Assembly: GCF_900107925.1 (NCBI RefSeq) | Contig: NZ_FNUJ01000001.1 | Coordinates: forward strand, 1,240,001 to 1,304,000 | Length of the DNA stretch: 64,000 nt | Direction: 5' to 3' | Source: Amycolatopsis pretoriensis | Lineage (GTDB): Bacteria > Actinomycetota > Actinomycetes > Mycobacteriales > Pseudonocardiaceae | Shown: positions 1 through 7,558 of the stretch, piece by piece | Layout: each line of letters starts with the position of its first letter | Position numbering within the stretch: the stretch's first letter is position 1 | Notes under the pieces: model-generated | What the model was told of the DNA's origin: nothing | Databases searched by the model: none | The model's input: the letters and a program-made list of their open reading frames with translations, nothing else | Made by a program: the position numbers and the translations under genes

Positions 1-723
1 GGCGAGCTCGAGGGGCTGGAGAACTCGCTGCCGGCGTTCCGGCGGGCGTGTGAAGAGGGGTACCGGTACCTGGAGACGGATGTGCACGCGACGGCGGACG
101 GGGTGGTCGTGGTGCACCACGACGCGAACCTGGATCGGACGACGGACGGGTCGGGGCCGATCGCGGCGCAGACGTGGGCGCAGCTGAAGGGTGTGAAGGT
201 CGGGGGGAAGGCTCCGCTGTCGCGGTTGGAGGACGTGCTGGAGGAGCTGCCGAACGCGCGGTTCAACGTCGATGTGAAGGTCGATCGGGCGGTGGAGCCG
301 TTCGTGGCGGTGCTGGAGCGGACGGGGGCGCACGACCGGGTGGCGGCGGCGGCGTTTTCGGACGCGCGGCTGGTGCGGTTGCGGAAGCTGGCGGGGCCGA
401 AGCTGGTGACGGCGATGGGGCCGCGGTCGGCGTTCGCGTTGTGGGCGCGGGGGAAGCTGCCGCTGCTCCCCCTGGGCCGGTTGGTGCTGGGGGCGATGGC
501 GCAGGTGCCGGTGCGGCAGGGTGCGCTGCGGGTGGTGGACAAGGCGTTCGTGTCGATCGCGGGGCGGTCGGGTATCGAGGTGCACACGTGGACCATCGAC
601 GATCCGGCGGAGATGCGGATGTTGCTGGACCTGGGGGTGCACGGGATCGTGACGGACCGGCCGGATCTGTTGCGCGAGGTGTTGGTCGAGCGGGGTGCGT
701 GGCAGCGGTCGCAGGAGCCGTGA
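1..723 (+). CDS. Glycerophosphodiester phosphodiesterase, 5' end outside window
   Basis: GDPD family TIM-barrel enzyme that hydrolyses glycerophosphodiesters to glycerol-3-phosphate and an alcohol. The frame is open from base 1, so the start codon lies upstream of the window; 240 residues are visible. The family signature is nearly complete: ENSLPAFRRACEEG near residue 7, ETDVHATADG with the metal-binding Glu and Asp, then HHD at about residue 39. The C-terminal signature HTWTIDDPAEM and GVHGIVTDRPDLL closes the barrel, so only a short N-terminus is missing. Whether it has a signal peptide cannot be seen. It ends one base before the convergent end of the next gene. Confidence 0.93.
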   Translation, partial: GELEGLENSLPAFRRACEEGYRYLETDVHATADGVVVVHHDANLDRTTDGSGPIAAQTWAQLKGVKVGGKAPLSRLEDVLEELPNARFNVDVKVDRAVEPFVAVLERTGAHDRVAAAAFSDARLVRLRKLAGPKLVTAMGPRSAFALWARGKLPLLPLGRLVLGAMAQVPVRQGALRVVDKAFVSIAGRSGIEVHTWTIDDPAEMRMLLDLGVHGIVTDRPDLLREVLVERGAWQRSQEP

Positions 724-724
724 G

Positions 725-1393
725 TCAGCGGGGTGCTTTGCCGTTCCAGGCGGCGTCCCAGGTTTTGGGGCCGAGCAGGCCGCTGTCCTTGATGCCGTTG
801 GCGCGTTGGAGGTCGAGGACGGCGGTGCGGGTCTTTTCGTAGTAGCAGCCGGTGCCGGTGAAGCCGTAGCCGAAGGCGTTCATGCGGAGCTGGAAGGCCT
901 TGAGCGGGGTGGCGCAGTCGCCGTATTGGTAGACGACGCCGGGCCAGGCGGGCTTGGGTCCGCCGGGTCCGGGGACGGGGGCGGGCAGTCCTCCCCCGCC
1001 GATGTAGGCGGCTTCGGCGTAGGTGGGGACGCGTTTGCTGCGGGCGTCGGCGTCGCCGGCGAGTTTGAGCATGCCGGCGCACTGCCAGGGTTGCCAGCCG
1101 CGCATGCGGTAGAGGTAGAGGGCGCGGTAGTCCTGTTCGGCGGGGGCGGCCTGGTCGGGGCGGCCGGTGCCGCCGACGCTGCGCCAGGTGGGCAGGTCGA
1201 ACTGGTAGGCGCCGTAGTAGCCGTTGCCGGTGTTGGTGGCGTAGCGGCCGCTGGATTCGCACATGCGCAGCTTGGCCCAGGCGCTCGACGCGGGGTCCGC
1301 GGAGGCGACGGCGGGGACGGTGAGCTGCAGACCCAAAGCGGCGATGGCGAGGAGCAGGACTCTCGCGGTGGTGCGTCTCCGGTTCTGGATCAT
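725..1393 (-). CDS. Secreted Rpf-like transglycosylase with peptidoglycan-binding domain
   Basis: Predicted cell-wall lytic transglycosylase of the resuscitation-promoting-factor type, 222 residues, exported. Residues 1-32 form a signal peptide (RRR, hydrophobic core LLLAIAALGL, then VASADPA). The Rpf domain follows at about 33-110 with WAKLRMCESSGRY, which carries the catalytic Glu, and the motif GYYGAYQFDLPTW. After a Pro/Gly linker, residues 160-222 resemble a peptidoglycan-binding-1 domain (AFQLRMNAFGYGF, AVLDLQRANGI, GPKTWDAAW). The ATG at 1393 is chosen because longer forms would put about 50 non-conserved residues before the signal peptide. A perfect 10-bp inverted repeat lies 15-45 bases upstream of the start. 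Such enzymes remodel peptidoglycan during growth and reactivation. Confidence 0.9.
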   Translation of the reverse strand: MIQNRRRTTARVLLLAIAALGLQLTVPAVASADPASSAWAKLRMCESSGRYATNTGNGYYGAYQFDLPTWRSVGGTGRPDQAAPAEQDYRALYLYRMRGWQPWQCAGMLKLAGDADARSKRVPTYAEAAYIGGGGLPAPVPGPGGPKPAWPGVVYQYGDCATPLKAFQLRMNAFGYGFTGTGCYYEKTRTAVLDLQRANGIKDSGLLGPKTWDAAWNGKAPR

Positions 1394-1407
1394 GCGTGCA
1401 CAGTAGG

Positions 1408-1438
1408 AGTGTGTCCCACTGACCACAAGGGACACACT
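1408..1438. promoter_or_regulatory. Perfect 10-bp inverted repeat before the Rpf-like gene
   Basis: AGTGTGTCCC at 1408-1417 and GGGACACACT at 1429-1438 are exact reverse complements separated by 11 bases. The element lies 15-45 bases upstream of the ATG at 1393, so it is either a repressor site over the promoter or a hairpin in a short leader. No known regulator is assigned. Confidence 0.5.
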
Positions 1439-1638
1439 GCGCGCCTCAGTCTCACATGAAACACCGTTCACATCGGTTCGCGACACGCGGGGTGGGGTGG
1501 ACCGTGATTGCCCCGGAAGTGGCGGATGAGCGCGAAGCGACAAAGCGGACACGGTTTGGTCGGGCGCGGTCCTTCGCGTTGCGAAGTACCAGTAGTCTCC
1601 GCGCTGACCTGGACGTTCTTGAGCATGAGGAGCCGTGG

Positions 1639-3039
1639 ATGACGCTGGCCGGGACGCGCTCGACGAAGCGCGAGCGCTGGGGCTGGTATTTCTACGACTG
1701 GGCGAATTCGCCGTTCTATTCGTCGTCGACGACGGTGTTCGGCGCGCTGTCGATGAGCGGGATCGCGGCGGCGGACGCGAAGACGAACTTCACCCTTAAT
1801 GGGGACCGCGCGTGCCTCGACGCGGCGGGCAGGGCGGACACGCTGCACAACTGCGACGTGACGTTGTTCGGGCTGCACTTCCCGGCCGGGTCGGTGTGGG
1901 GTTACCTGCTGTCGGTGGCGACGGTGGTGCAGGTGCTGGTGCTGCCGATCGCGGGTGCGGTGGCGGACCGGAGCCACAACAAGCGGCGGATCCTGGGTGG
2001 GTTCGCGTTCCTGGGGGCGGCGGCCGCGGCGGCGATGTTCTTCCTCGCGGGGTCGGACTGGCAGCTGGGTGTGGTGCTGTTCGTGCTCGCGAACATCGGG
2101 TACGGCGGTTCGCTGGTGGTCTACTACTCGTTCCTGGTGGACATCGGGGGGCCGGACGAGCGGGACGACATCTCGGCGAAGGGCTGGGCGTTCGGGTACC
2201 TGGGTGGCGGGCTGGCGCTGGCGTTGCAGCTGGGGTTCTACCTCGGGCACGACGCGTTCGGCGTGAGCGAGGGCATGGCGGTGCAGATCTGCTTCCTGAC
2301 CTCGGGGCTGTGGTGGGCGGCGTTCACGATCCCGGCGGTGCGGGCGCTCCCCCGCCGGCACACGCCGGTCGACGTCGTGGCGGGGTCGTCGGTGCTGCGG
2401 GCGGGGTTCGCGGAGCTGTGGCAGACGGTGAGGGCGGCGAAGGCGTTTCCGTTGACGCTGGCGTTCCTGGGCAGCTACCTGGTCTTCACCGACGGGATCA
2501 ACACGGTGGTGACGGTGTCGGCGCAGTACGGCAAGGACGAGCTGGGTTTCGGCAACAGTGTGCTGATCGTGACGATCCTGGTGATCCAGTTCGTGGCGTA
2601 CCTGGGTGGGACGCTGCACGGGCTGGTGGCGCGGCGGATCGGGGCGAAGCGGACGATCCTGGGCAGCCTGGTGCTGTGGGTGGTGGTGCTGGCGGGGGCG
2701 TACTTCGTGCAGCCGAAGCAGATGCTGCAGTTCCTGGCGGTGGCGGTGGGGATCGGGCTGGTGCTGGGTGGGACGAACGCGTTGTCGCGGTCGTTGTTCA
2801 GCCAGATGATCCCGGCGGGCAAGGACGCGCAGTACTACTCGCTCTACGTCGTGGGTGAGCGCGGGACGTCGTGGCTGGGGCCGCTGGTGTTCGCCGGGGT
2901 CGGGCAGGCGACGGGGTCGTTCCGGCTGGCCATCGTGGCGTTGGTGATCTTCTTCGCGGTGGGTTTGGTGCTGGTCTGGCTGGTGCCGGTGCGGCGGGCG
3001 ATCGTGGCGGCGGGCAACACCCCGCCGGAGGTGCTGTGA
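1639..3039 (+). CDS. MFS transporter, Atg22/UMF1-like
   Basis: Polytopic membrane carrier of 466 residues, probable efflux or nutrient permease; substrate unknown. The start at 1639 follows a GAGGAG ribosome site at 1627-1632. The N-terminal signature GWYFYDWANSPFYSSSTTVF is typical of the Atg22-like / UMF1 branch of the major facilitator superfamily. About 12 hydrophobic segments are visible, with the MFS loop motif between helices 2 and 3 (GAVADRSHNKRRIL) and a second-half equivalent (LVARRIGAKRTIL). A periplasmic-looking insert with two Cys (GDRACLDAAG, LHNCDV) lies between helices 1 and 2. Upstream is the divergent Rpf-like gene (245-base gap). Confidence 0.85.
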   Translation: MTLAGTRSTKRERWGWYFYDWANSPFYSSSTTVFGALSMSGIAAADAKTNFTLNGDRACLDAAGRADTLHNCDVTLFGLHFPAGSVWGYLLSVATVVQVLVLPIAGAVADRSHNKRRILGGFAFLGAAAAAAMFFLAGSDWQLGVVLFVLANIGYGGSLVVYYSFLVDIGGPDERDDISAKGWAFGYLGGGLALALQLGFYLGHDAFGVSEGMAVQICFLTSGLWWAAFTIPAVRALPRRHTPVDVVAGSSVLRAGFAELWQTVRAAKAFPLTLAFLGSYLVFTDGINTVVTVSAQYGKDELGFGNSVLIVTILVIQFVAYLGGTLHGLVARRIGAKRTILGSLVLWVVVLAGAYFVQPKQMLQFLAVAVGIGLVLGGTNALSRSLFSQMIPAGKDAQYYSLYVVGERGTSWLGPLVFAGVGQATGSFRLAIVALVIFFAVGLVLVWLVPVRRAIVAAGNTPPEVL

Positions 3040-3117
3040 GTCTGTGACGTGGTCTGTTCGGCTGTCACGCGGGGGCGTCCCTGGACGAGTGTCCAGACAC
3101 CGATAGGGTCGACTGTC

Positions 3118-3864
3118 GTGACCTTGTTGAACGACCCGACCGATGCCCTCTCGTCGGTTCCCGCGGCCGGTTCGCGCCGCGGGACGCCGCCGGTGGGCAG
3201 GCTGAAGTTCTGCTACGGGCCGATGGACTGCGGGAAGTCGACCCTGGCGCTGCAGATCGACCACAACCACGCGCGGCAGGGCCGGCGTGGCCTGGTGCTG
3301 GTGCGCCACGACCGCTCGGGCGCGCCGCAGATCTCGAGCCGGATCGGGTTGAGCCGGCAGGCGGTGGAGGTCGGCGAGGACACCGACGTGCGGGACCTGG
3401 TGCGGCAGGAGTGGGCGCGCGGGCAGCACGTGGACTACGTGGTGGTGGACGAGGCGCAGTTCCTCTCCCCCGGGCAGGTCGACCAGCTGGCGGAGCTGGC
3501 CGACGAGGTGGAGATCGACGTGTACTGCTTCGGGATCGCGACGGACTTCCGGAGCCGGTTGTTCCCAGGTGCCGCTCGTCTGTTCGAACTGGCGGACGAG
3601 CTGCAGCCGGTTCAGGTGGAGGTGCTGTGCTGGTGCGGGCTGCCGGGACGGTTCAACGCGCGGGTGCTCGACGGCGAAGTCGTGCGCGAGGGTGACACCG
3701 TTGTGGTGGCAGATACCGAACAATCCGTAGTTGAATCTTCAGCTTTGGCGGGTTTTGAGGCCGAAAACGCTACTGTGCGTTATCAGGTATTGTGTCGCCG
3801 CCACTTTCGATCGGGTGACCTGGGGCCCGTTACTGGTCGTCACGGTCAGTTACGGTTGACCTGA
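3118..3864 (+). CDS. tdk: Thymidine kinase, type II
   Basis: Phosphorylates thymidine to dTMP with ATP in the salvage pathway; cytoplasmic. The P-loop is GPMDCGKST, the Walker B-like motif is VVVDEAQFLS, and CFGIATDFRSRLFPGA matches the type II family. The zinc site is visible as CWCG (near residue 185) and CRRHF near the C-terminus. The GTG at 3118 is preferred because it gives about 28 residues before the GRLKFCYGP strand; an ATG at 3049 would add 23 unconserved residues. The last 40 residues (after DTVVVADTEQ) are less GC-rich and extend past many family members. It sits 78 bases after the MFS gene and before rbpA. Confidence 0.9.
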   Translation: MTLLNDPTDALSSVPAAGSRRGTPPVGRLKFCYGPMDCGKSTLALQIDHNHARQGRRGLVLVRHDRSGAPQISSRIGLSRQAVEVGEDTDVRDLVRQEWARGQHVDYVVVDEAQFLSPGQVDQLAELADEVEIDVYCFGIATDFRSRLFPGAARLFELADELQPVQVEVLCWCGLPGRFNARVLDGEVVREGDTVVVADTEQSVVESSALAGFEAENATVRYQVLCRRHFRSGDLGPVTGRHGQLRLT

Positions 3865-3968
3865 CGTGGGCGCCAGTAGCCCATCCGGGGGATATCAGCA
3901 CTAAGAAGGCCGTATTGACGTCACGCCGAAGCGCGAAACGCCTCCTACTAGAGGAAGCTGATGCCGAG

Positions 3969-4054
3969 GGGTGATGCAGCTCATCGTGAGCAACGACATG
4001 GTGTCCCGGGAATCCTCGGGGCCCCCAAGTCGTTGCATAGGGTGAGCATCACCC
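3969..4054 (+). promoter_or_regulatory. Nested inverted repeats in the rbpA leader region
   Basis: An outer 9-bp pair GGGTGATGC (3969-3977) / GCATCACCC (4046-4054) encloses an inner 8-bp pair GCAACGAC (3990-3997) / GTCGTTGC (4029-4036). Both are perfect complements, so a transcript starting upstream of 3969 would fold into a long stem with an internal loop. The proposed SigR promoter lies inside it. Function unknown; possibilities are a leader structure for a second, upstream promoter, or a regulator site. Confidence 0.4.
4009..4034 (+). promoter_or_regulatory. SigR-type promoter of rbpA (GGAAT-N18-GTT)
   Basis: GGAAT at 4009-4013 and GTT at 4032-4034 are separated by exactly 18 bases, matching the consensus of the thiol-oxidative-stress sigma factor SigR of Streptomyces (GGAAT-N18-GTT). 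In S. coelicolor rbpA is a known SigR target, which supports the assignment. It predicts a leader of about 50 bases before the ATG at 4091. Confidence 0.7.
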
Positions 4055-4090
4055 TGGCTCCACCCGGAGCTGACTGAAAGGACCCCCATC

Positions 4091-4438
4091 ATGGCCGACC
4101 GTGTTCTTCGTGGAAGCCGGCTGGGAGCGGTCAGCTACGAGACCGACCGCAACCACGACCTCGCCCCACGACGCACCGTGCGCTACGCCTGCCCGAAGAA
4201 CCACGAGTTCGAGGTGCCGTTCTCCGACGACGCCGAGATCCCGACGGTGTGGGAATGCCGGCTGCACGGCAGTGAGTCCGAGATCGTGGACGGCGGACAG
4301 CCCGAGCAGAAGAAGGTCAAGCCGCCGCGCACGCACTGGGACATGCTCCTCGAGCGGCGGACGATCCCTGAGCTCGAGGACCTGTTGAACGAACGTCTCG
4401 CCGAGCTGAAGGGCCGGCGGACCTCCCGGTCCGCGTAA
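4091..4438 (+). CDS. rbpA: RNA polymerase-binding protein RbpA
   Basis: Actinobacterial RNA polymerase-binding protein of 115 residues that stabilises the holoenzyme with the principal sigma factor and helps open-complex formation. The N-terminal tail MADRVLRGSRLGAVSYE, the small core (RYACPKNHEFEVPFSDDAEI...WECRLHG), the basic linker KKVKPPRTHWDMLLERR and the C-terminal sigma-interacting helix (IPELEDLLNERL) are all present. Putative zinc ligands are C34, H38, C56 and H59; many homologues have Cys at the last position. The ATG follows GAAAGGACC. A SigR-type promoter precedes it and a strong terminator follows. Confidence 0.97.
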   Translation: MADRVLRGSRLGAVSYETDRNHDLAPRRTVRYACPKNHEFEVPFSDDAEIPTVWECRLHGSESEIVDGGQPEQKKVKPPRTHWDMLLERRTIPELEDLLNERLAELKGRRTSRSA

Positions 4439-4482
4439 CGCCCGAGAGCGTCGGCCCGTAGCCACCGCTCCCACCACAACGG

Positions 4483-4517
4483 AAAGGCCCCCGCGACCTC
4501 CCCCCGCGGGGGCCTTT
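4483..4517 (+). terminator. Intrinsic-type terminator after rbpA
   Basis: AAAGGCCCCCGCG (4483-4495) pairs perfectly with CGCGGGGGCCTTT (4505-4517), a 13-bp stem with a 9-base loop. The right arm ends in only three T residues, as is common in high-GC actinobacteria. It lies 45 bases after the rbpA stop and ahead of the sigma-factor gene. Confidence 0.85.
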
Positions 4518-4600
4518 CGCATGCCCGGGGAGCTCTGCCGATCAGAAATCCGCCGCCACGCCGTCAGTACTGCCGACCCCTGGCACCGGTGGAAGGATCG

Positions 4601-5539
4601 ATGACCATGACCGACGCGGCCCGGTTCGCGCTTCTCGTCGAGCCGCACCGGCGTGAGCTGCAGGTGCACTGCTACCGGATGCTCGCGAACTTCGAGGACG
4701 CCCAGGACCTCACGCAGGAGACGTTCCTGCGGGCGTGGCACAAACGGGAGTCGTTCCAGGGCCACGCGGCCCTGCGGACCTGGCTGTACCGGATCGCGAC
4801 GAACGCCTGCCTCGACTTCCTGGACAAGCGCAGGCCCGAGCTGCCGGGCACGGACCTCGAGCTGCCGCACCTGCGGCCCTACCCCGACCCGATGCTCCCC
4901 GAGGACCCGCAGGACTCGGCGGTGGCGCGGGAGACGATCGAGCTGGCGTTCATCGTCGCCGTCCAGCACCTGCCGCCGCGGCAGCGGGCGGTGTTCGTCC
5001 TGCGTGACGTCCTGGGCTGGCCGGCGTCGGCCGCCGCCGGGGCCCTCGAGCTGACCGTCGCCTCGGTGACCAGCGCACTGCAGCGGGCCCGGGTGACCGT
5101 GCGCGAGCAGCTGCCCGGCCGCCGCCTCGACTGGCGGCACCCCGCCACCCACGAGCTGTCGGGTGACGAGCGCGGCGTGGTGAAGGCCTACATCGACGCC
5201 CACGAGCGCAACGACCTCGACGGGCTGGCCGCCCTGCTGCGCGACGATCTGCGCTTCGCGATGCTGCCCGACCCCGGCACCGTGCTCAGGACGGCGAAGG
5301 ACGCGGTGGACGGCTGGGTCTCCGGCGGGCTCTTCGAGCGCGGCCACGACGACTGGCGCGGTATCCCCACGACGGTCAACCGCATGCCCGCCGCCGCGCT
5401 GTACCTGCGCTCCCCCGGCGATCCGGCGCACCGGCCGTTCGCCATCGCGGCCCTGCACGTCGTCGACGGGAAGATCGCCGAGCTCACCGGGTTCGACGTC
5501 GGCGGCACACCCTGGCCGGGCCTGCCGCCGACGCTGTGA
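4601..5539 (+). CDS. ECF sigma factor with C-terminal SnoaL-like domain
   Basis: Extracytoplasmic-function sigma factor of 312 residues. Region 2 spans about 8-80 (CYRMLANFEDAQDLTQETFL, then FQGHAALRTWLYRIATNACL). Region 4 spans about 125-180 (AVQHLPPRQRAVFVLRDVLG and the recognition helix around LTVASVTSALQRAR). Residues 195-312 look like a SnoaL-like domain (AYIDAHERNDLDGLAALLRD, FAIAALHVVDGKIAELTGFD), as in ECF groups where this tail modulates activity instead of an anti-sigma factor; no anti-sigma gene is adjacent. The ATG at 4601 follows GGAAGG; ATG 4607 and GTG 4589 are alternatives. It abuts the convergent reductase gene with no gap. Confidence 0.9.
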   Translation: MTMTDAARFALLVEPHRRELQVHCYRMLANFEDAQDLTQETFLRAWHKRESFQGHAALRTWLYRIATNACLDFLDKRRPELPGTDLELPHLRPYPDPMLPEDPQDSAVARETIELAFIVAVQHLPPRQRAVFVLRDVLGWPASAAAGALELTVASVTSALQRARVTVREQLPGRRLDWRHPATHELSGDERGVVKAYIDAHERNDLDGLAALLRDDLRFAMLPDPGTVLRTAKDAVDGWVSGGLFERGHDDWRGIPTTVNRMPAAALYLRSPGDPAHRPFAIAALHVVDGKIAELTGFDVGGTPWPGLPPTL

Positions 5540-6103
5540 TCACCGCGTCTCGTAGCGGGTCAGCACCACGCCGCCGGGGAACGTCCGCGTCTCCATCAGG
5601 TTCAGGTTCACCCGGCCCGCCGGCGCCGTGAAGAAGGGCGTGCCGCCGCCCACCAGGACTGGGTGGGTGACCACCACGTACTCGTCGATCAGCCCGGCCC
5701 GCATGGCGGCTCCGGCGAGCGTCGGGCCGCCGATGCTCATCGGGCCGCCGTCCCCGGCCTTGAGCCGGGTGATCTCGGCGAGCGCGTCGCCGGTGACCAG
5801 GCGGGTGTTCCAGTCGACCTTCTCGAGCGTGGAGGAGAACACGACCTTCGGCGTGTCCCGCCAGTTGCGCGCGAACTCGACCTGCGCCGGCGTGGCGTCG
5901 GGTCGCCGGTCGCCGGTCGGCCAGTAGGAGCTCATCGCCTCCCACAGCTTGCGCCCGTACAGCGACGTGCCGATGCCGAGCTCGTAGTCGAGCCACCACT
6001 GGAACAGCTCGTCGCTCGGCGCGCCGCTCCAGCCGATGTCGTCGCCGGCCGCGGCGGTGTAGCCGTCCAGGGTCAGGTTCATGCCGAAGATCAGTTTCCG
6101 CAT
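5540..6103 (-). CDS. Dihydrofolate reductase / RibD C-terminal family protein
   Basis: Small Rossmann-like reductase of the DHFR/RibD-C superfamily, 187 residues, cytoplasmic, substrate unknown; presumably NADPH-dependent. It starts MRKLIFGMNLTLDGYTA, the usual first strand, followed by SLYGRKLWEAM and KVVFSSTLEKVDWNTRLV. The cofactor-side motif MSIGGPTLAGAAMRAGLIDEYVV is followed by HPVLVGGGTPFF. Proteins of this type are often encoded beside SnoaL-linked ECF sigma factors, and here the sigma gene is the convergent neighbour. It lies 57 bases downstream of nudK on the same strand and may share its transcript. Confidence 0.88.
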   Translation of the reverse strand: MRKLIFGMNLTLDGYTAAAGDDIGWSGAPSDELFQWWLDYELGIGTSLYGRKLWEAMSSYWPTGDRRPDATPAQVEFARNWRDTPKVVFSSTLEKVDWNTRLVTGDALAEITRLKAGDGGPMSIGGPTLAGAAMRAGLIDEYVVVTHPVLVGGGTPFFTAPAGRVNLNLMETRTFPGGVVLTRYETR

Positions 6104-6160
6104 CGTGTCAGCCTCCTGTGGGTCGATTCCCGCCGGTACAGACGGGTGGGGCGCGGAAAC

Positions 6161-6769
6161 CTAATCGGTGCGGAACGGGCCTCGCAGGGCGGCCCACTGG
6201 AGCAGCATGATGGTCTTCGCGTCGGCGATCTCGCCGGTCTCGATCATCTTCAGGGCGTCCTCGAAGCGCAGCTCGAGCACTTCGATGTCCTCCCCCTCGT
6301 CCGCGATGCCGCCGCCTTCGCCGCGGTCGGCCGGGTCGTAGGGCGCCGCGTAGCAGTGCAGGCGTTCGGTCACCGAGCCCGGGCTCGTGTAGACGTCGAA
6401 CACGTGCTCCAGCGCGCCGATGCGGACGCCCGTCTCCTCCTGCGCCTCGCGGCGGATCGCCGTCTCCGGGTCGTCGGTGTCCAGCAGGCCCGCCGTGGTT
6501 TCCAGGAACATGCCGTCCGGGTGGTCGTTGACGTAGACCGGGTAGCGGAACTGGCGCGTCAGCAGGACCGTGCCGCCTGCCGTGTCGTAGAGCAGCACGG
6601 TGGCGCCGTTGCCGCGGTCGTAGGTTTCGCGCTGCTCGGTGGTCCAGCGGCCGTCGCGGTGCTGGTAGTCGAACGTCGTGCGGCGCAGGACGTACCAGGC
6701 CGAGGACAGCAGCTCCACGTTCCGCACCCGGACGCGCGGATTGCGGGACAGGCTTGTCGAAGAGGTCAT
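6161..6769 (-). CDS. nudK: Nudix hydrolase, GDP-mannose pyrophosphatase NudK type
   Basis: Nudix enzyme of 202 residues that in E. coli hydrolyses GDP-mannose and related GDP-sugars to GMP and sugar phosphate. The similarity to E. coli NudK runs along the whole length, from memory of that protein: YDRGNGATVLLYD, TRQFRYPVYVN, the Nudix box GLLDTDDPETAIRREAQEETG with the NudK-specific Asp in place of the first Glu, SPGSVTE, and the tail EDIEVLELRFEDALKMI followed by GEIADAKTIMLLQ. It is divergent from the DeoR-type regulator gene, with 48 bases between the two starts. Confidence 0.88.
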   Translation of the reverse strand: MTSSTSLSRNPRVRVRNVELLSSAWYVLRRTTFDYQHRDGRWTTEQRETYDRGNGATVLLYDTAGGTVLLTRQFRYPVYVNDHPDGMFLETTAGLLDTDDPETAIRREAQEETGVRIGALEHVFDVYTSPGSVTERLHCYAAPYDPADRGEGGGIADEGEDIEVLELRFEDALKMIETGEIADAKTIMLLQWAALRGPFRTD

Positions 6770-6817
6770 GCCGCGACCATAATGTGCACGACTCGGCAGA
6801 AACAAGGAGGATCGTGC

Positions 6818-7558
6818 ATGTTGGTCGGGGAACGTCGTGACCTGCTGCTCGCCCGGCTCGCGGCCGACGGCAAGGTGCTGGCGAAGGACGTCGCGGCCGA
6901 GCTGGGCGTCTCCGAGGACAGCATCCGCCGGGACCTGCGCGACCTCGCCGCCGCCGGGCTCTGCCAGCGCGTCTACGGCGGAGCGCTGCCCGTCTCCCCC
7001 GCCGTCGCCGACTACGCGAGCCGCACGGCCATCGCCGTCGACGGCAAGGACCGCGTCGCCCAGGTGGCCGCCGGCCTGGTCCGGCCCGGCTCGACCGTCA
7101 TCCTCGACGGCGGCACGACGACCCTCGCCGTCGCGAAAGCCCTGCCCAGGGACCTCGAAGCCACCGTCGTCACGCACAGCCCGACCGTCGCGGTCGCCCT
7201 GCTCGACCACGCGGGCGTCGACGTCTTCCTGCTCGGCGGCCGCCTGTTCCGGCACTCCGCGGTCACCTGCGGCGCCGCCGCGGCCGAGGCCGCCCAGGCG
7301 ATCAGCGCCGACGTCTTCCTGCTCGGCGTCACCGGCGTCCACCCCGACGCCGGGCTCACCACCGGCGACGCCGACGAAGCCGCGATGAAACGCACCCTCG
7401 CCCGCCGCGCGGCCGACACGTTCGTCCTGGCCAGCGCCGAGAAGATCGGCGCGGCCTCCCGCTTCAGCGTCCTGCCGTTCGCCGGGGTCGCCGGCGTGAT
7501 CACCGACGCCGAGAACGTGCAGGAACTTGCAGAGCGGGTGCCGATCGTACGGGCGTGA
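6818..7558 (+). CDS. DeoR/GlpR family transcriptional regulator
   Basis: Repressor-type regulator of 246 residues. The N-terminal winged helix-turn-helix (about 3-58) has the DeoR signature GKVLAKDVAAELGVSEDSIR followed by RDLRDLAAAG. The C-terminal DeoR sensor domain (about 75-232) resembles sugar-phosphate isomerases: VILDGGTTTLAVAKAL, VFLLGGRLFRHS, DVFLLGVTGVHPDAGLTTGD, VLASAEKIGAASRF. The ligand is likely a phosphorylated sugar. A clear AAGGAGG site precedes the ATG by 7 bases. Its divergent neighbour nudK may be its target. Its last 59 bases overlap the end of the convergent PIG-L gene. Confidence 0.92.
   Translation: MLVGERRDLLLARLAADGKVLAKDVAAELGVSEDSIRRDLRDLAAAGLCQRVYGGALPVSPAVADYASRTAIAVDGKDRVAQVAAGLVRPGSTVILDGGTTTLAVAKALPRDLEATVVTHSPTVAVALLDHAGVDVFLLGGRLFRHSAVTCGAAAAEAAQAISADVFLLGVTGVHPDAGLTTGDADEAAMKRTLARRAADTFVLASAEKIGAASRFSVLPFAGVAGVITDAENVQELAERVPIVRA

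Noticed and set aside
1394..1638. Possible c-di-AMP riboswitch or CRP site upstream of the Rpf-like gene
   Set aside because: Such elements precede rpf genes in actinobacteria, but I could not find the conserved riboswitch core, and the TGTGA-like half-site at about 1455-1475 has no proper partner.
1468..3723. 751-codon minus-strand frame opposite the MFS and tdk genes
   Set aside because: His/Arg/Gln/Pro-rich translation with no motif; the plus strand has complete MFS and thymidine kinase signatures.
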